Shown here one piece after another: positions 17,052-25,980 of a DNA stretch of 47,252 nucleotides. The stretch spans positions 1-47,252 of the forward strand of contig CAZVLE010000086.1 of assembly GCA_964627855.1 (NCBI GenBank). Reading direction: 5' to 3'. Every line of letters starts with the position of its first letter. The stretch's first letter is position 1. The position numbers were made by a program, and so were the translations under genes. The notes under the pieces were generated by a model. It was given only the letters and a program-made list of their open reading frames with translations, was not told the origin of the DNA and made no database searches. The stretch is from CAZVLE01 sp964627855. Its GTDB lineage: Bacteria; Bacillota; Dethiobacteria; DTU022.

Positions 17052-19130
17052 CTAAGAAACCTGAATCTTTGAAAAATCTGCCAGGTGATTAAATGTTGCT
17101 TTCAGTGCATTAAGCAGGTTCAACCTGTTAGCCCGCAATTTTTTGTCTTCAACCATGACCATGACATTATCGAAGAAATTATCAATAGGTGGCTTCAGTA
17201 ATTGAAGCTGTTCGAGGCCTTTTTCGTAATTATCTAGACCTTCCAGTATTTCTTCGGTCGTTTTTAGGCTGCGAAACAGCTCTTTTTCAGAAATATCGGT
17301 AAAGAGAGCTTTATCTACCAGTATACCATCAGCTTTTTGGGCCAGATTGGCCACCCGGTTATAGGCCGTTATAACTTCATCAAGCAGGGGACCCCTGTAA
17401 TAATCTTCAAGAACCGTGGCTTTTTTGAACACTTCCTCCACAGAAGAGAATGGCACCGCCAGAACAGCTTCGACAATTTCATGTTCCACTCCTCTTTCTT
17501 GCAGAGCATAACGGATACGTTGAACAAGAAAGGCGTAGACATCAGCAGCGACTTTTTCCCCTTTTCCCTCATCAAGTTCAACCACTGACGCCAGTTCTTC
17601 AAGGGCGGTATCAATGTACTCCTGTAGTTTAAGAGTGAACTTGAAGCCCAGCAATATTGCAACAGCACCCTGAGCCTGGCGGCGCAACGCGTAAGGATCC
17701 TGAGAACCGGTTGGTTGTATACCAATGGCGAAACAGCCGGTCAGGGTATCGATGCGATCGGCCAGGGATACAAGCGCACCTTCAATTGACGAAGGCAGTT
17801 TGTCACCTGCGGTTCGGGGCAGGTAATGCTCGTATATACCGAGGGCTACCGCTTTATCTTCTCCACTCAAGGATGCATACTCACGTCCCATAACCCCCTG
17901 CAATTCCGGAAATTCTTTGACCAAACTCGTAACCAAGTCAGCTTTGCACAGGTGCGCTACCCGACCGGTACGCTCAATCTGCTCATCTGAAAGGCTTAAT
18001 TTCCGACCCAACTTACCGGTCAGACCAATAAGTCGCTGCCGCTTTTTATCCAGACTGCCCAACTGTTCTAGAAAGATGATATTTTGCAGTTTTTCAACAT
18101 ATTCTTCCAGAGGTACTTTACGGTCTTCGTCAAAGAAAAAGCGACCGTCGGCCAGGCGAGCCTGTAAAACTTTCGCATAACCTTTGCTTATGTTAGGGTT
18201 AAAAAGGTTATTACTAATACCAATGAAGCAAGACATGAGCTTACCGCTGTCCTTATCAATGATCGGAAAATAACGTTGGTGATTTTGCATCGAAGTGATT
18301 GGGACTTCCTGGGGCAGATCCAGGTAATCTTTGCTGAAAGTACCGGTTACGGCTACGGGGTATTCAACAAGGTAGGTGACTTCTTCTAGCAGGTTATCAT
18401 CAACCAGTGTTTCCCCACCACATTCTGCAGCTTTTTCAGCAAGCTGTTCGCGGATCATGTCCCGCCTAAGATCCTGATCAACTACGACAAAGCTTTTCTC
18501 AAGGGTTTCAAAATAGTTTTCGATGCTTTCTATGTTGAAAGGCCCCGGAGCAAGGAAGCGGTGACCGTATGTTTGCCGGCCGGCACTAATTCCGGCAAAC
18601 TCAAAACTAACCGGTTTACGGTTATAAAGGGCCAGCAGCCAGCGAATTGGACGGGCAAAGCGTACATCTCTGCGTTGCCAGTACATAGGCCGGGGAAAAG
18701 ACAGTTTCTGGATCAGGCGTGGTAAAATATCCGGAAGCAATTCTTTGGTCAGTTGACCAGGCACCTCTTTTATTACTGCCACATAGCGGGCATCTTTGAT
18801 GATTTCTTCTTCAACCTGTTCAATACCGACACTGTGAGTTTGGATGAATCCCAGCAAGGCTTTTGTCGGCTTGCCGCTTTCATCATAAGCCCGGTTAAGA
18901 GGAGGGCCTTTAACCTTTTCGACCAAATCGGGCTGTTTCCGATCAAGCTTACTGATCAGTAAAACCAAACGCCGGGGGGTTGACCAGGCATCAATTGAGC
19001 TGTGACCTAAACGCAGTTCTTTGAAAAGGGCTGTAGCTTCGTTCTTTAGCTGTTCCATTGCTCCCGGCAGGAAACGGGAGGGAATTTCTTCACAACCAAT
19101 TTCTAAAAGTAGATCATGACTTGCCGCCAT
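17052..19130 (-). CDS. glyS: Glycine--tRNA ligase beta subunit
   Basis: Beta chain of the bacterial alpha2-beta2 glycyl-tRNA synthetase, which binds tRNA-Gly. At 692 residues it is full length. It begins with LLLEIGCEEIPSRFLPGAM and contains the family segments RPIRWLLALYN, PVAVTGTFSKDYLDLP, SMQNHQRYFP and QDPYALRRQA, followed by the anticodon-binding helical C terminus (ANRLNLLNALKATFN). Its ATG overlaps the glyQ stop by one base (TAATG), indicating coupled translation. Expression is controlled by the upstream T-box. Confidence 0.98.
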   Translation of the reverse strand: MAASHDLLLEIGCEEIPSRFLPGAMEQLKNEATALFKELRLGHSSIDAWSTPRRLVLLISKLDRKQPDLVEKVKGPPLNRAYDESGKPTKALLGFIQTHSVGIEQVEEEIIKDARYVAVIKEVPGQLTKELLPDILPRLIQKLSFPRPMYWQRRDVRFARPIRWLLALYNRKPVSFEFAGISAGRQTYGHRFLAPGPFNIESIENYFETLEKSFVVVDQDLRRDMIREQLAEKAAECGGETLVDDNLLEEVTYLVEYPVAVTGTFSKDYLDLPQEVPITSMQNHQRYFPIIDKDSGKLMSCFIGISNNLFNPNISKGYAKVLQARLADGRFFFDEDRKVPLEEYVEKLQNIIFLEQLGSLDKKRQRLIGLTGKLGRKLSLSDEQIERTGRVAHLCKADLVTSLVKEFPELQGVMGREYASLSGEDKAVALGIYEHYLPRTAGDKLPSSIEGALVSLADRIDTLTGCFAIGIQPTGSQDPYALRRQAQGAVAILLGFKFTLKLQEYIDTALEELASVVELDEGKGEKVAADVYAFLVQRIRYALQERGVEHEIVEAVLAVPFSSVEEVFKKATVLEDYYRGPLLDEVITAYNRVANLAQKADGILVDKALFTDISEKELFRSLKTTEEILEGLDNYEKGLEQLQLLKPPIDNFFDNVMVMVEDKKLRANRLNLLNALKATFNHLADFSKIQVS

Positions 19131-20008
19131 TAAGAAATACCTCCTGTCTTAAGGGGATAACCGGCTGCTTCTCGCTGTTTAAGGTAGGCCTCTGCACAGA
19201 GACGGGCCAGGGTCCGAACCCTGCCTATATAAGCTGCTCTTTCAGTAACACTAATCGCTCCCCGGGCATCGAGGTTATTAAAGGTATGAGAGCATTTCAA
19301 AATATAATCATAGGCAGGAGCAACCAGGTTCAAATCTAAAAGACGCCTGGCTTCAGCTTCATAGCTGCTAAATAGATTGAAAAGAAGATCGAGATCAGCA
19401 TAATCAAAACTATAGCTTGACTGTTCCCATTCTACCCGTTGGAATACTTCTCCATAAGTAATCTTTCCGGTCCAGATCAGGTCAAATACATTGTCACAGT
19501 CCTGCAGGTACATAGCTATTCTTTCCAAACCGTAGGTCAGTTCAACAGGAACTTCTTCGACATCAAAACCACCAACCTGCTGAAAATAAGTAAATTGGGT
19601 GATTTCCATCCCATCCAACCAGACTTCCCAGCCAAGGCCCCAGGCACCAAGGGTGGGGGCTTCCCAATTATCCTCAACAAAGCGGATGTCATGTTCAAGG
19701 GGATCGAGGCCAAGGTAAGCAAGGCTATCGAGATACTGTTGCTGAATGTCAGGCGGCGCAGGTTTTATGATCACCTGGTATTGCAGGTGCTGATAAAGCC
19801 TGTTCGGGTTCTCACCATAGCGTCCGTCGGCAGGGCGCCGTGAAGGCTCAACATAAGCTACCGACCAAGGTTCAGGTCCCAGTGACTTGAGAAAAGTAGC
19901 TGGGTTCATCGTGCCGGCTCCCTTTTCGACATCATAAGGCTGCCAGATCAGGCAACCCCGGGATGCCCAGTAATCCTGAAGTTTAATCATAATGGTCTGT
20001 AAATCCAA
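19130..20008 (-). CDS. glyQ: Glycine--tRNA ligase alpha subunit
   Basis: Catalytic alpha chain of glycyl-tRNA synthetase, 292 residues. The class II core is plain: QDYWASRGCLIWQPYD, the family segment EPSRRPADGRYGENPNR, then FVEDNWEAPTLGAWGLGWE and QQVGGFDV. It activates glycine with ATP and charges tRNA-Gly together with GlyS. It is the first gene of the glyQS unit, about 105 bases downstream of the T-box terminator at 20113-20159. The stop overlaps the glyS start. Confidence 0.98.
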   Translation of the reverse strand: MDLQTIMIKLQDYWASRGCLIWQPYDVEKGAGTMNPATFLKSLGPEPWSVAYVEPSRRPADGRYGENPNRLYQHLQYQVIIKPAPPDIQQQYLDSLAYLGLDPLEHDIRFVEDNWEAPTLGAWGLGWEVWLDGMEITQFTYFQQVGGFDVEEVPVELTYGLERIAMYLQDCDNVFDLIWTGKITYGEVFQRVEWEQSSYSFDYADLDLLFNLFSSYEAEARRLLDLNLVAPAYDYILKCSHTFNNLDARGAISVTERAAYIGRVRTLARLCAEAYLKQREAAGYPLKTGGIS

Positions 20009-20112
20009 ATATTTTTCCTCCTTTTATTGGTCATAGAATTTGTAGAGCCCCTTCAAAAAAGGATTGCCGGGCCATATTCGAAGTAAGCTATTTTTCCAAT
20101 GCAGGCAGGAAA

Positions 20113-20338
20113 TAAAAAAACTCCCTGTCCCGGCTGCTTTTGGCCATAGGGACGGGAGGTTTTCCCGCGGTTCCACCCTACTTGATTTCACAGCATGTGA
20201 AATCCACTCAATTGTCAGTATTGCTCGGGAACGCCATTCACCTGAACGTTAATCGAGCTTACACCATCCCCGACTCGCTGGATCTGCTGAGAAATTTCAG
20301 GTTACTTCTTTCCTTCATCGCCTGAAGCCTATTTGGTT
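20113..20338 (-). promoter_or_regulatory. Glycine T-box riboswitch with terminator
   Basis: Minus-strand leader of glyQS. The T-box core AGGGTGGAACCGCGGG lies at 20179-20164; its UGGA bulge matches the UCCA end of uncharged tRNA-Gly. The Stem I hallmark GGGGATGGTGTAAGC is near 20275-20261. A GGC glycine specifier is at 20235-20233 within GAATGGCG. The terminator stem CTCCCGTCCC/GGGACAGGGAG (20159-20121) is followed by TTTTTTTATTT. Uncharged tRNA-Gly would favour the antiterminator and allow glyQS transcription. Confidence 0.95.
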
Positions 20339-20345
20339 AATAAAA

Positions 20346-20374
20346 ATAGTAACAATTGCCTTACTTTTTGTCAA
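20346..20374 (-). promoter_or_regulatory. Sigma-A promoter of glyQS
   Basis: Minus-strand TTGACA (20374-20369), exactly 17 bases, then TACTAT (20351-20346), directly upstream of the T-box leader. Confidence 0.85.
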
Positions 20375-20400
20375 GCAGTTGCGTCCGGTTATTGGTCAGA

Positions 20401-20868
20401 TTAAAACAACCTGCCAATATTTTCAACACATTTTTGAATCGATTCCTGTCGCTTTTTCTCAGACCAGACAACAATCTCGGTTCCCATTACCTTTGCACCT
20501 TTTGCTTCACAAGTTTTTTTCATCGTTGCCACAGCCCCGGTTCCTCCCAACCAAAGCATCGGTAAATGCTTGGTAACAAATATGGCTACTTTCTTACCCT
20601 GCAGGGAAGTCAGCTGCTGAAGGTATGCCTTCATAACCGGATTGAGAGCAAATGCCTGCACGGGGGAACCGAAAATAAGCGTTTCATAATCTTCTATCGC
20701 TGGAATTGTGGTCAGTTCGAATTTTCCAGCCTGAGCAGGAGTATTGCCGTTGATAGCAATTTCTTCAATTTTGACTTCATGACCGGATGCGGTTAATTTT
20801 TCAGCAATTTTCTGGGCAACTGTTCTTGTATTACCGGTATGTGAGTAAATTATTAAACCAATTTTCAT
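20401..20868 (-). CDS. Flavodoxin-family protein
   Basis: The 155-residue protein has the flavodoxin fold. The FMN phosphate loop YSHTGNTRTVA is at residues 8-18, and the second FMN-contact segment FGSPVQAFALNP is near residue 67. It may carry electrons as a low-potential partner for anaerobic redox enzymes, or act as a small NAD(P)H-dependent FMN reductase. There is no signal peptide. It ends just before the glyQS promoter and is preceded by a small membrane protein gene. No specific partner is visible. Confidence 0.85.
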   Translation of the reverse strand: MKIGLIIYSHTGNTRTVAQKIAEKLTASGHEVKIEEIAINGNTPAQAGKFELTTIPAIEDYETLIFGSPVQAFALNPVMKAYLQQLTSLQGKKVAIFVTKHLPMLWLGGTGAVATMKKTCEAKGAKVMGTEIVVWSEKKRQESIQKCVENIGRLF

Positions 20869-20893
20869 CTAATCTTCCTCCCCAGATCAGCAT

Positions 20894-21067
20894 TTAAAGC
20901 TGGAAGTACTTGAATGTTTCATAGATTAAAAAGGCCGGCCAGACGATCGCTTTCAAAAAACCGATAACGCCCTCCCAGAAAGACGCCGCCTGGCTAATAA
21001 AGTAGATTGCCGCCCCAATGAAACCAAGGCCATAGACTGCACTGCTGCTGTGAACTTCCTTTGCCAC
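20894..21067 (-). CDS. Small membrane-associated protein, unknown
   Basis: A 57-residue product starts MAKEVHSSSA from a GTG, preceded by GGGAGG about eight bases upstream, and ends in TFKYFQL. It has two hydrophobic stretches (about residues 11-29 and 33-49) joined by a short loop with Trp and Glu, suggesting a membrane hairpin. The strong ribosome site and good spacing make it a real gene. I do not recognise the family. It lies 25 bases upstream of the flavodoxin gene in the same direction and could be co-expressed with it. Confidence 0.65.
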   Translation of the reverse strand: MAKEVHSSSAVYGLGFIGAAIYFISQAASFWEGVIGFLKAIVWPAFLIYETFKYFQL

Positions 21068-21103
21068 CCTAAAACCTCCCCGCTTATTTAGCCAATTATG
21101 TGA

Positions 21104-21850
21104 TTAGGTTAGCGATTCGATTCTTTTCCGACGTCTTTCTAAAAGTTGGTGAACACTGTCAAGTGAACTGTTCACTACCATGTGTGCAGGTATCCCCGCC
21201 TCGATCAGAACCTCGGCAGCCTTTTCACTGCGCCCTACATCGTCAGCGTAGTGGCTGTCGCTGTTAACTGCTACAGTTACAGCATGTTCTGCAGCCAGGG
21301 CGGCAAAGCGGCGGCATGGCTCCAGACTACCACGTCGAACATGAAAAGAGCTGTTATTGATTTCGAGTATTTTATTATGTTTTTTCGCCTGTCTGACAAC
21401 CGCATCAGCATCAAGGGGGAAATCAGGGTTGCCAGGATGGACTATTCCGTCAACAAAAGGGTTTTCCAGGGCTTTTAAGACCGCCTCTGTATAACTTTCG
21501 CTTCCCGAACCATCAAAGCAGAGGGAATGAATACCGGCCCAGGCCAGGTCAAGTACCGCTAAATATTCCGGCGGCAAATCAACATCGCCGGCTTCATTGA
21601 CAATATTAAGTTCCACACCACGGATAATCTCAACCCCGTCTATTTCGCGGGGTAATATGCGTAGATTGCCAAAATGGTAGCGGTGAGGGCCTCCGGGCAT
21701 AACCGGCCCGTGATCAGTAACAGCAAAAGCTTTCAAGCCTTTTTTTGAGGCCACTGCAGCAATTTCGCTTATTGTGCTGTAAGCATGGCCACTGGCAACG
21801 GTATGAACGTGCAAATCAGCTTCTAACAATAGTTTCTCCAGGGCAGGCAT
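21104..21850 (-). CDS. PHP-domain phosphatase (YcdX-like)
   Basis: The 248-residue protein is a PHP-family metal-dependent phosphoesterase. Metal ligands are visible in ADLHVHTVASGHAYST (HxH, then the second His), VTDHGP, the Glu of GVELNI, GIVHPGNP, and the C-terminal NSDSHYADD. The length fits YcdX, a single-domain trinuclear zinc phosphatase. No polymerase or histidinol phosphatase features are seen. Substrate unknown. It is in the same direction as recO upstream and the small membrane protein downstream. Confidence 0.88.
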   Translation of the reverse strand: MPALEKLLLEADLHVHTVASGHAYSTISEIAAVASKKGLKAFAVTDHGPVMPGGPHRYHFGNLRILPREIDGVEIIRGVELNIVNEAGDVDLPPEYLAVLDLAWAGIHSLCFDGSGSESYTEAVLKALENPFVDGIVHPGNPDFPLDADAVVRQAKKHNKILEINNSSFHVRRGSLEPCRRFAALAAEHAVTVAVNSDSHYADDVGRSEKAAEVLIEAGIPAHMVVNSSLDSVHQLLERRRKRIESLT

Positions 21851-21938
21851 GAGAATATAATTCCTTTCTTTTCATCCATAAAAGTTCCTGGTTAATTATA
21901 GCGTTTATAGGGGTAATATTAAATAACTTTAAGAAAAA

Positions 21939-22670
21939 TTATTCGGAGAGTAGCCGACGCGATTTAATATCGCCCAGATCAATGTGGCAAGCGTAAAAAG
22001 ATGCAGTGAGTTGAGCCAGATCTTCTCTTTGCCGATTAGTGGAACGAATTATATTCAATTGATTAAGCGGCGCAGAAATCAGGTGACGGGCCAGGGCGAT
22101 GCTGCCCGGCTCAAGCTTGATAGTGTCTATTTCCCGGCAGCTCTCACATAACAGACTCCCCCTGCGAGGGCTGAATACTGTTGTTTGTGAAGCACCGCAG
22201 ATCGAACATAACTCAAGATTTGGTCTGTACCCGGCTGCTGCTGCCAACTTAAGTTCAAAGGCCCTGCATAGCAAATTCCGATCAATTTTTTCTCCAAGCA
22301 ACCTCCACCCTTCCAGAAGTAAGCCGAATATTTCGGGGCATGCTTCTTCTCCGGAAACAAGACGGTCAATCATTTCTGACATATAAACGCCATAGGGATA
22401 CAGCGCGGGGTCTTCTCTGAACCAGTCGAACCTTTCAATTACATCCTGGCCCGTTATGGTTGGCCAGGTTTTACCCCTGTAAAAAGCAAAGCGCCCGTGT
22501 GTGAAGAGATCTACACCGGCAGCAAGTCTGCTTTTTATTTTACGTGCTCCCCTTGCTACGGCTGCAAATTTGCCTTTTTCCAAAGTCAAGATGGTAACCA
22601 GTCGGTCAGCCTCACCAAGGACTCGGCTACGCAAAACAAGACCTTCGGCTTTATAAATACGTTCGGTCAA
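21939..22670 (-). CDS. recO: DNA repair protein RecO
   Basis: Recombination mediator that with RecR loads RecA on SSB-coated single-stranded DNA. The 243-residue protein has the N-terminal OB fold with GLVLRSRVLGEADRLVTILT and a C-terminal helical zinc domain (CSICGA...CESC, near residues 159-183). TTG start preceded by a weak GAGAGGA site. It follows era as in most Firmicutes. Confidence 0.95.
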   Translation of the reverse strand: MTERIYKAEGLVLRSRVLGEADRLVTILTLEKGKFAAVARGARKIKSRLAAGVDLFTHGRFAFYRGKTWPTITGQDVIERFDWFREDPALYPYGVYMSEMIDRLVSGEEACPEIFGLLLEGWRLLGEKIDRNLLCRAFELKLAAAAGYRPNLELCSICGASQTTVFSPRRGSLLCESCREIDTIKLEPGSIALARHLISAPLNQLNIIRSTNRQREDLAQLTASFYACHIDLGDIKSRRLLSE

Positions 22671-22737
22671 ATTGATAACCGTCCTCTCAATATTCTGCTC
22701 ATACCGGTACTGGCAACTTTACAGAAAAAAGACCTAC

Positions 22738-23622
22738 CTATTGATAACCGAGACGGCGCAATTCCTCCTCCCGGTTGCGCCAGTCCTTTTTTACCTTAAC
22801 CCGTAAATCGAGGAATATGCGCTGCCCGAAAAGGGCTTCAAGCTCCAGGCGTGCCTTTGTTCCCACTTCTTTGAGGAGGGAACCACCTTTACCAACAATA
22901 ATCCCAACCTGTGATTTTCGCTCAACAAAGATTTCTGCGCGAATATCAAGTAAGTCACTGTCAGGGCGAGCTTTCATTTCTTCGATTACCACTGCTATTG
23001 AAAAAGGTATTTCCTGCCTGGTCAGGTCGATAATTTTTTCACGAATTATTTCAGCAGTAATAAAACGTTCTGGTTGGTCGCTGATCATGTCGGGAGGGTA
23101 AAACTGCGGGCCTTCCGGGAGACGGCTGATAACCGCTTCAAGAAATGGCTTCAGGTTAGTCTTTTTTAAAGCTGACAGGGTAAATATCTGTTCAAAAAAA
23201 CCAAGTTCGCCATAGAGTTTAGAATGTAAAACAAGCTGTTCCGGTGTAACCAGGTCAACCTTATTAAGGATCAAAATCAGTGGGCTTCGCACTGTAGATA
23301 GAATCTCAGCAATAAAGCGGTCACCCGGACCCGGTTTCTCATTTGCCTCAACTAGAAAGCAGACTAAATCTACTTCCTGCATTGTTCTCCTGGCTACCTG
23401 AACCATATTCTCGCCGAGCATATGTTTCGGCCTGTGTAAACCGGGTGTATCGATGAAGATAGCCTGGTAATCAGTGCCGGTCAAGATTGCCCTGATCTGG
23501 TTTCTGGTAGTCTGAGGGCAATCAGAGATAATGGCCACTTTTTCACCGACCAGGGCATTTAGCAGAGTCGACTTACCGACATTAGGCCTGCCAATCAAGG
23601 CAACAAAACCGGAGCGATACAT
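22738..23622 (-). CDS. era: GTPase Era
   Basis: Ribosome assembly GTPase for the 30S subunit. G motifs: GRPNVGKSTLLNALVG (G1), TTRNQI (G2 region), DTPG (G3), NKVD (G4). The C-terminal KH domain has VGIIVGKGGSLLKEVGTKAR, and binds the 3' end of 16S rRNA. At 294 residues it is full length. It sits between recO and the cytidine deaminase fusion, the conserved Firmicutes position. Confidence 0.98.
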   Translation of the reverse strand: MYRSGFVALIGRPNVGKSTLLNALVGEKVAIISDCPQTTRNQIRAILTGTDYQAIFIDTPGLHRPKHMLGENMVQVARRTMQEVDLVCFLVEANEKPGPGDRFIAEILSTVRSPLILILNKVDLVTPEQLVLHSKLYGELGFFEQIFTLSALKKTNLKPFLEAVISRLPEGPQFYPPDMISDQPERFITAEIIREKIIDLTRQEIPFSIAVVIEEMKARPDSDLLDIRAEIFVERKSQVGIIVGKGGSLLKEVGTKARLELEALFGQRIFLDLRVKVKKDWRNREEELRRLGYQ

Positions 23623-23637
23623 GGATCTCTCCTTTCT

Positions 23638-24462
23638 TTAACGAGTCAAAACAGTCTTAATATCAAGCACCGGGGTCCCGTTTATTAAATCCAGACCTCT
23701 TACTGTTAGAACATTTTTTTCAATGGCAACCAGATCTACAACTGTCTGAGCCAGGGCATTGGGTCTGAGCGGTGCCCTGCAGGCAAAAACTCCATAGACC
23801 TCATTCCCCCTGCCTTGCCGATTATCCTTAAGGGTGTAACCACTGGCCTGATGTAAATAGGAAATAACGCTGATCTTATCCTCTTGATCGAGGCCATATA
23901 AGCCCTCTTCCATTTCCGGGGCAATAATAACCCGGGCCAGGCGCTCCTTGTAGTCGTCGGGAATGGAGCCGGGTTTGTCATACTCGCTGATCACGTAACC
24001 GACAGGATGAAAAGATACCGGGACCCGCCACATCTCTTCACGACCAAGCATTGCATCACTGACCGGATTTTCGGACCAGATTGCAGACCCAAAAGGTCGG
24101 GCCATCAGCTCAAGCAGCGACATAACCATTCTATCCCCATCCAGATTACCCATGATTACCTCAATGTCCCCGGCCAGTTCCCATAGTACCTGGCGACATG
24201 CCCCACAAGGTGCAGAAGGGGGAGAAGAGTCAGTTACAACAGCAATACGTTGAAAACGACGATAGCCGGCATGCGTGGCCGTCCAGGCAGCAACTCTTTC
24301 TGCACATACTGTCATACCATAAGATGAGTTTTCAATGTTGCCCCCGGTAATAATAGCTCCTTCTTCTGTCAATAAGGCAGCACCTACTAAAAATTTTGAA
24401 TAGGGTGCATAAGCTCTTAACCTTGCAGAACGGGCACTGGCCAACAAGGCTTCTTGCTTCAT
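23638..24462 (-). CDS. Cytidine deaminase fused to a TrmO/TsaA-like domain
   Basis: One continuous 274-residue frame. Residues 1-130 are a complete cytidine deaminase: PYSKFLVGAAL at 20-30, substrate site GGNIENSSY at 40-48, catalytic CAE at 53-55, and zinc cysteines in PCGACRQ at 85-91. Residues about 150-274 match the TrmO/TsaA family (tRNA-Thr m6t6A37 N6-methyltransferase, AdoMet-dependent): FHPVGYVISEY, GVFACRAPLRPN (224-235) and GLDLINGTPVLDIK (256-269). A linker of about 20 residues joins them. The position next to era is that of normal cdd, so the second domain was added at this locus. It would salvage (deoxy)cytidine and may also methylate tRNA; whether both activities remain is unknown. 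Confidence 0.85.
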   Translation of the reverse strand: MKQEALLASARSARLRAYAPYSKFLVGAALLTEEGAIITGGNIENSSYGMTVCAERVAAWTATHAGYRRFQRIAVVTDSSPPSAPCGACRQVLWELAGDIEVIMGNLDGDRMVMSLLELMARPFGSAIWSENPVSDAMLGREEMWRVPVSFHPVGYVISEYDKPGSIPDDYKERLARVIIAPEMEEGLYGLDQEDKISVISYLHQASGYTLKDNRQGRGNEVYGVFACRAPLRPNALAQTVVDLVAIEKNVLTVRGLDLINGTPVLDIKTVLTR

Positions 24463-24494
24463 AAAAACACTTCCTTTTGATTATTCAACCATGG

Positions 24495-25550
24495 TTATTC
24501 AACCCGATCATAAGCAGGCAGTTTAATAAATCCAGAATCAGTTATATTAAAAAAAAGTCCCCTTTTTGTTTCCAGCTCAAACATAATTATATTTAACCCG
24601 CTGATTAAAAGATCGGGATCGCCTATGGCCTGAATAACAACCGGGTTAGTGACAATCTGGCGGTAATTAACCATAATGATCGGTCCGACACAGCGAATCG
24701 AGCTTGTGGCCGTAAGTCTCTGCCCCCCAACGCTCACTCCACTGGCACCGGAACTGAACAACTCATTGACAATATCCCTGATATCGGCATCATGCACCAG
24801 TCCCATACTGTTCTGCTGCTCTTCTGCATCGTAAACAGACAGGATTATACCAGGACCGACCATTTCTGCCAGCCCGCATTGCACCCTAAGCTCATGAAGA
24901 CGCAGACGTAATGAGTTTAAATCTTCATTTAAAGCCCTGATTTGTTCTTCTTCAGTCTGGGGAACAGCTATCTCCGCTGCTCCATCTGAGATGATAAGAT
25001 CGATATTTTGACTGCTATGATATTGACCGGAAGCATATATCTCTTCAATAACCTGTACGGTGCCAGGTTCGAGATATTGATCGGGTAGTATCGAAATAGT
25101 ACCATAGGAAACCCTTATAAAAAGATGTGTCCTTCCATAAGTTTCCTGAACCCGGATATCATTGTTAACAGCAATCAGTACTTTTTCTTTGAGTCTGGCA
25201 TCAGCCTCGGCAAAAATGGTTTCCTGCGCCTTTCTACCCTGGTCAACCATAATTTGGATAAGCTCTTCGCTGCTCTCGGCCAGATCTACGGCATAGTTAT
25301 ATTCGGCCAACGCTTCACGTACCGTCTGTACATCATAAACATTTAGATCGACAGCCAGGCGGTGGTTGTAATCAGATAGATCATGGGCCAGTTCTTGTTT
25401 ATATGCCAGGACCGGCTGTTCAAAGGTTAAGTAATCCATAACAAAGAAAAGACCCCAGATAACCAGTCCTGTATTGAGCAGGATAAAAGATAGGGCAATA
25501 ATCAACAATTTAAACTCTATTCCAAAGCGACGGCCCGATTGCTCAGGCAT
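24495..25550 (-). CDS. DUF881-family membrane-anchored protein
   Basis: The 351-residue protein has one N-terminal membrane segment (about residues 11-35), an extra extracytoplasmic region of about 150 residues, a short coiled coil (EEEQIRALNEDLNSLRLRL), and then a DUF881 domain: MVGPGIILSVYDAEE, VNELFSSGASGVSVGGQRL and VVIQAIGDPDLLISGL. DUF881 proteins such as Bacillus YlxW/YlxX are usually shorter and lie near division or early sporulation genes. Function is unknown. Here it is between dgkA and the deaminase fusion, all in one direction. The long region before the coiled coil is not one I recognise. Confidence 0.75.
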   Translation of the reverse strand: MPEQSGRRFGIEFKLLIIALSFILLNTGLVIWGLFFVMDYLTFEQPVLAYKQELAHDLSDYNHRLAVDLNVYDVQTVREALAEYNYAVDLAESSEELIQIMVDQGRKAQETIFAEADARLKEKVLIAVNNDIRVQETYGRTHLFIRVSYGTISILPDQYLEPGTVQVIEEIYASGQYHSSQNIDLIISDGAAEIAVPQTEEEQIRALNEDLNSLRLRLHELRVQCGLAEMVGPGIILSVYDAEEQQNSMGLVHDADIRDIVNELFSSGASGVSVGGQRLTATSSIRCVGPIIMVNYRQIVTNPVVIQAIGDPDLLISGLNIIMFELETKRGLFFNITDSGFIKLPAYDRVE

Positions 25551-25611
25551 GGTTAATTACCCCCATATTATCTATAAGCTAGCAGCTTTCTAACCGAAGA
25601 GTTTAGCAAGA

Positions 25612-25980
25612 TTATAGCAGGAACCTGATCATAGACCACAGCGGAGGACCCAAAACAATTATACCTACCGTAACGGCAAAAAGAACACTAAGCAAAACCG
25701 CGCCGGCCGCTACATCTTTTGCCGTTTGGGCAAGGTAATTTCTTTTTTTCGTATAGAGATCTATAGTTTTCTCTAATGCCGTATTCATTGCTTCTGCTAC
25801 TAGCACTACCGCTATCGCCGTTAAAAGAAAAAGCAACTTGGTATCCGGGACCTTCAAAATAACTGCAATCAGTATAACTATAAACCCGATTACAGTATGA
25901 ATGATCATATTGCGCTGGGTACGAAAACAGAATAATAAACCAATCAGAGCATTTTTCAAGCTGAGCAATACAGCAAACAT
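25612..25980 (-). CDS. dgkA: Diacylglycerol/undecaprenol kinase
   Basis: A 122-residue integral membrane kinase with three membrane segments. The family signature VAEAMNTALEKTIDLYT is followed by AKDVAAGAVLLS, with the metal- and ATP-binding residues. In Gram-positives this family (UdpK) phosphorylates undecaprenol for cell-wall synthesis. It abuts ybeY (stop and start within one base) in the conserved ybeY-dgkA-cdd-era order. Confidence 0.95.
   Translation of the reverse strand: MFAVLLSLKNALIGLLFCFRTQRNMIIHTVIGFIVILIAVILKVPDTKLLFLLTAIAVVLVAEAMNTALEKTIDLYTKKRNYLAQTAKDVAAGAVLLSVLFAVTVGIIVLGPPLWSMIRFLL

Noticed and set aside
22671..22737. Possible small yqzL-like gene between era and recO
   Set aside because: The gap is only 67 bases and has no start with ribosome site leading to a plausible product.
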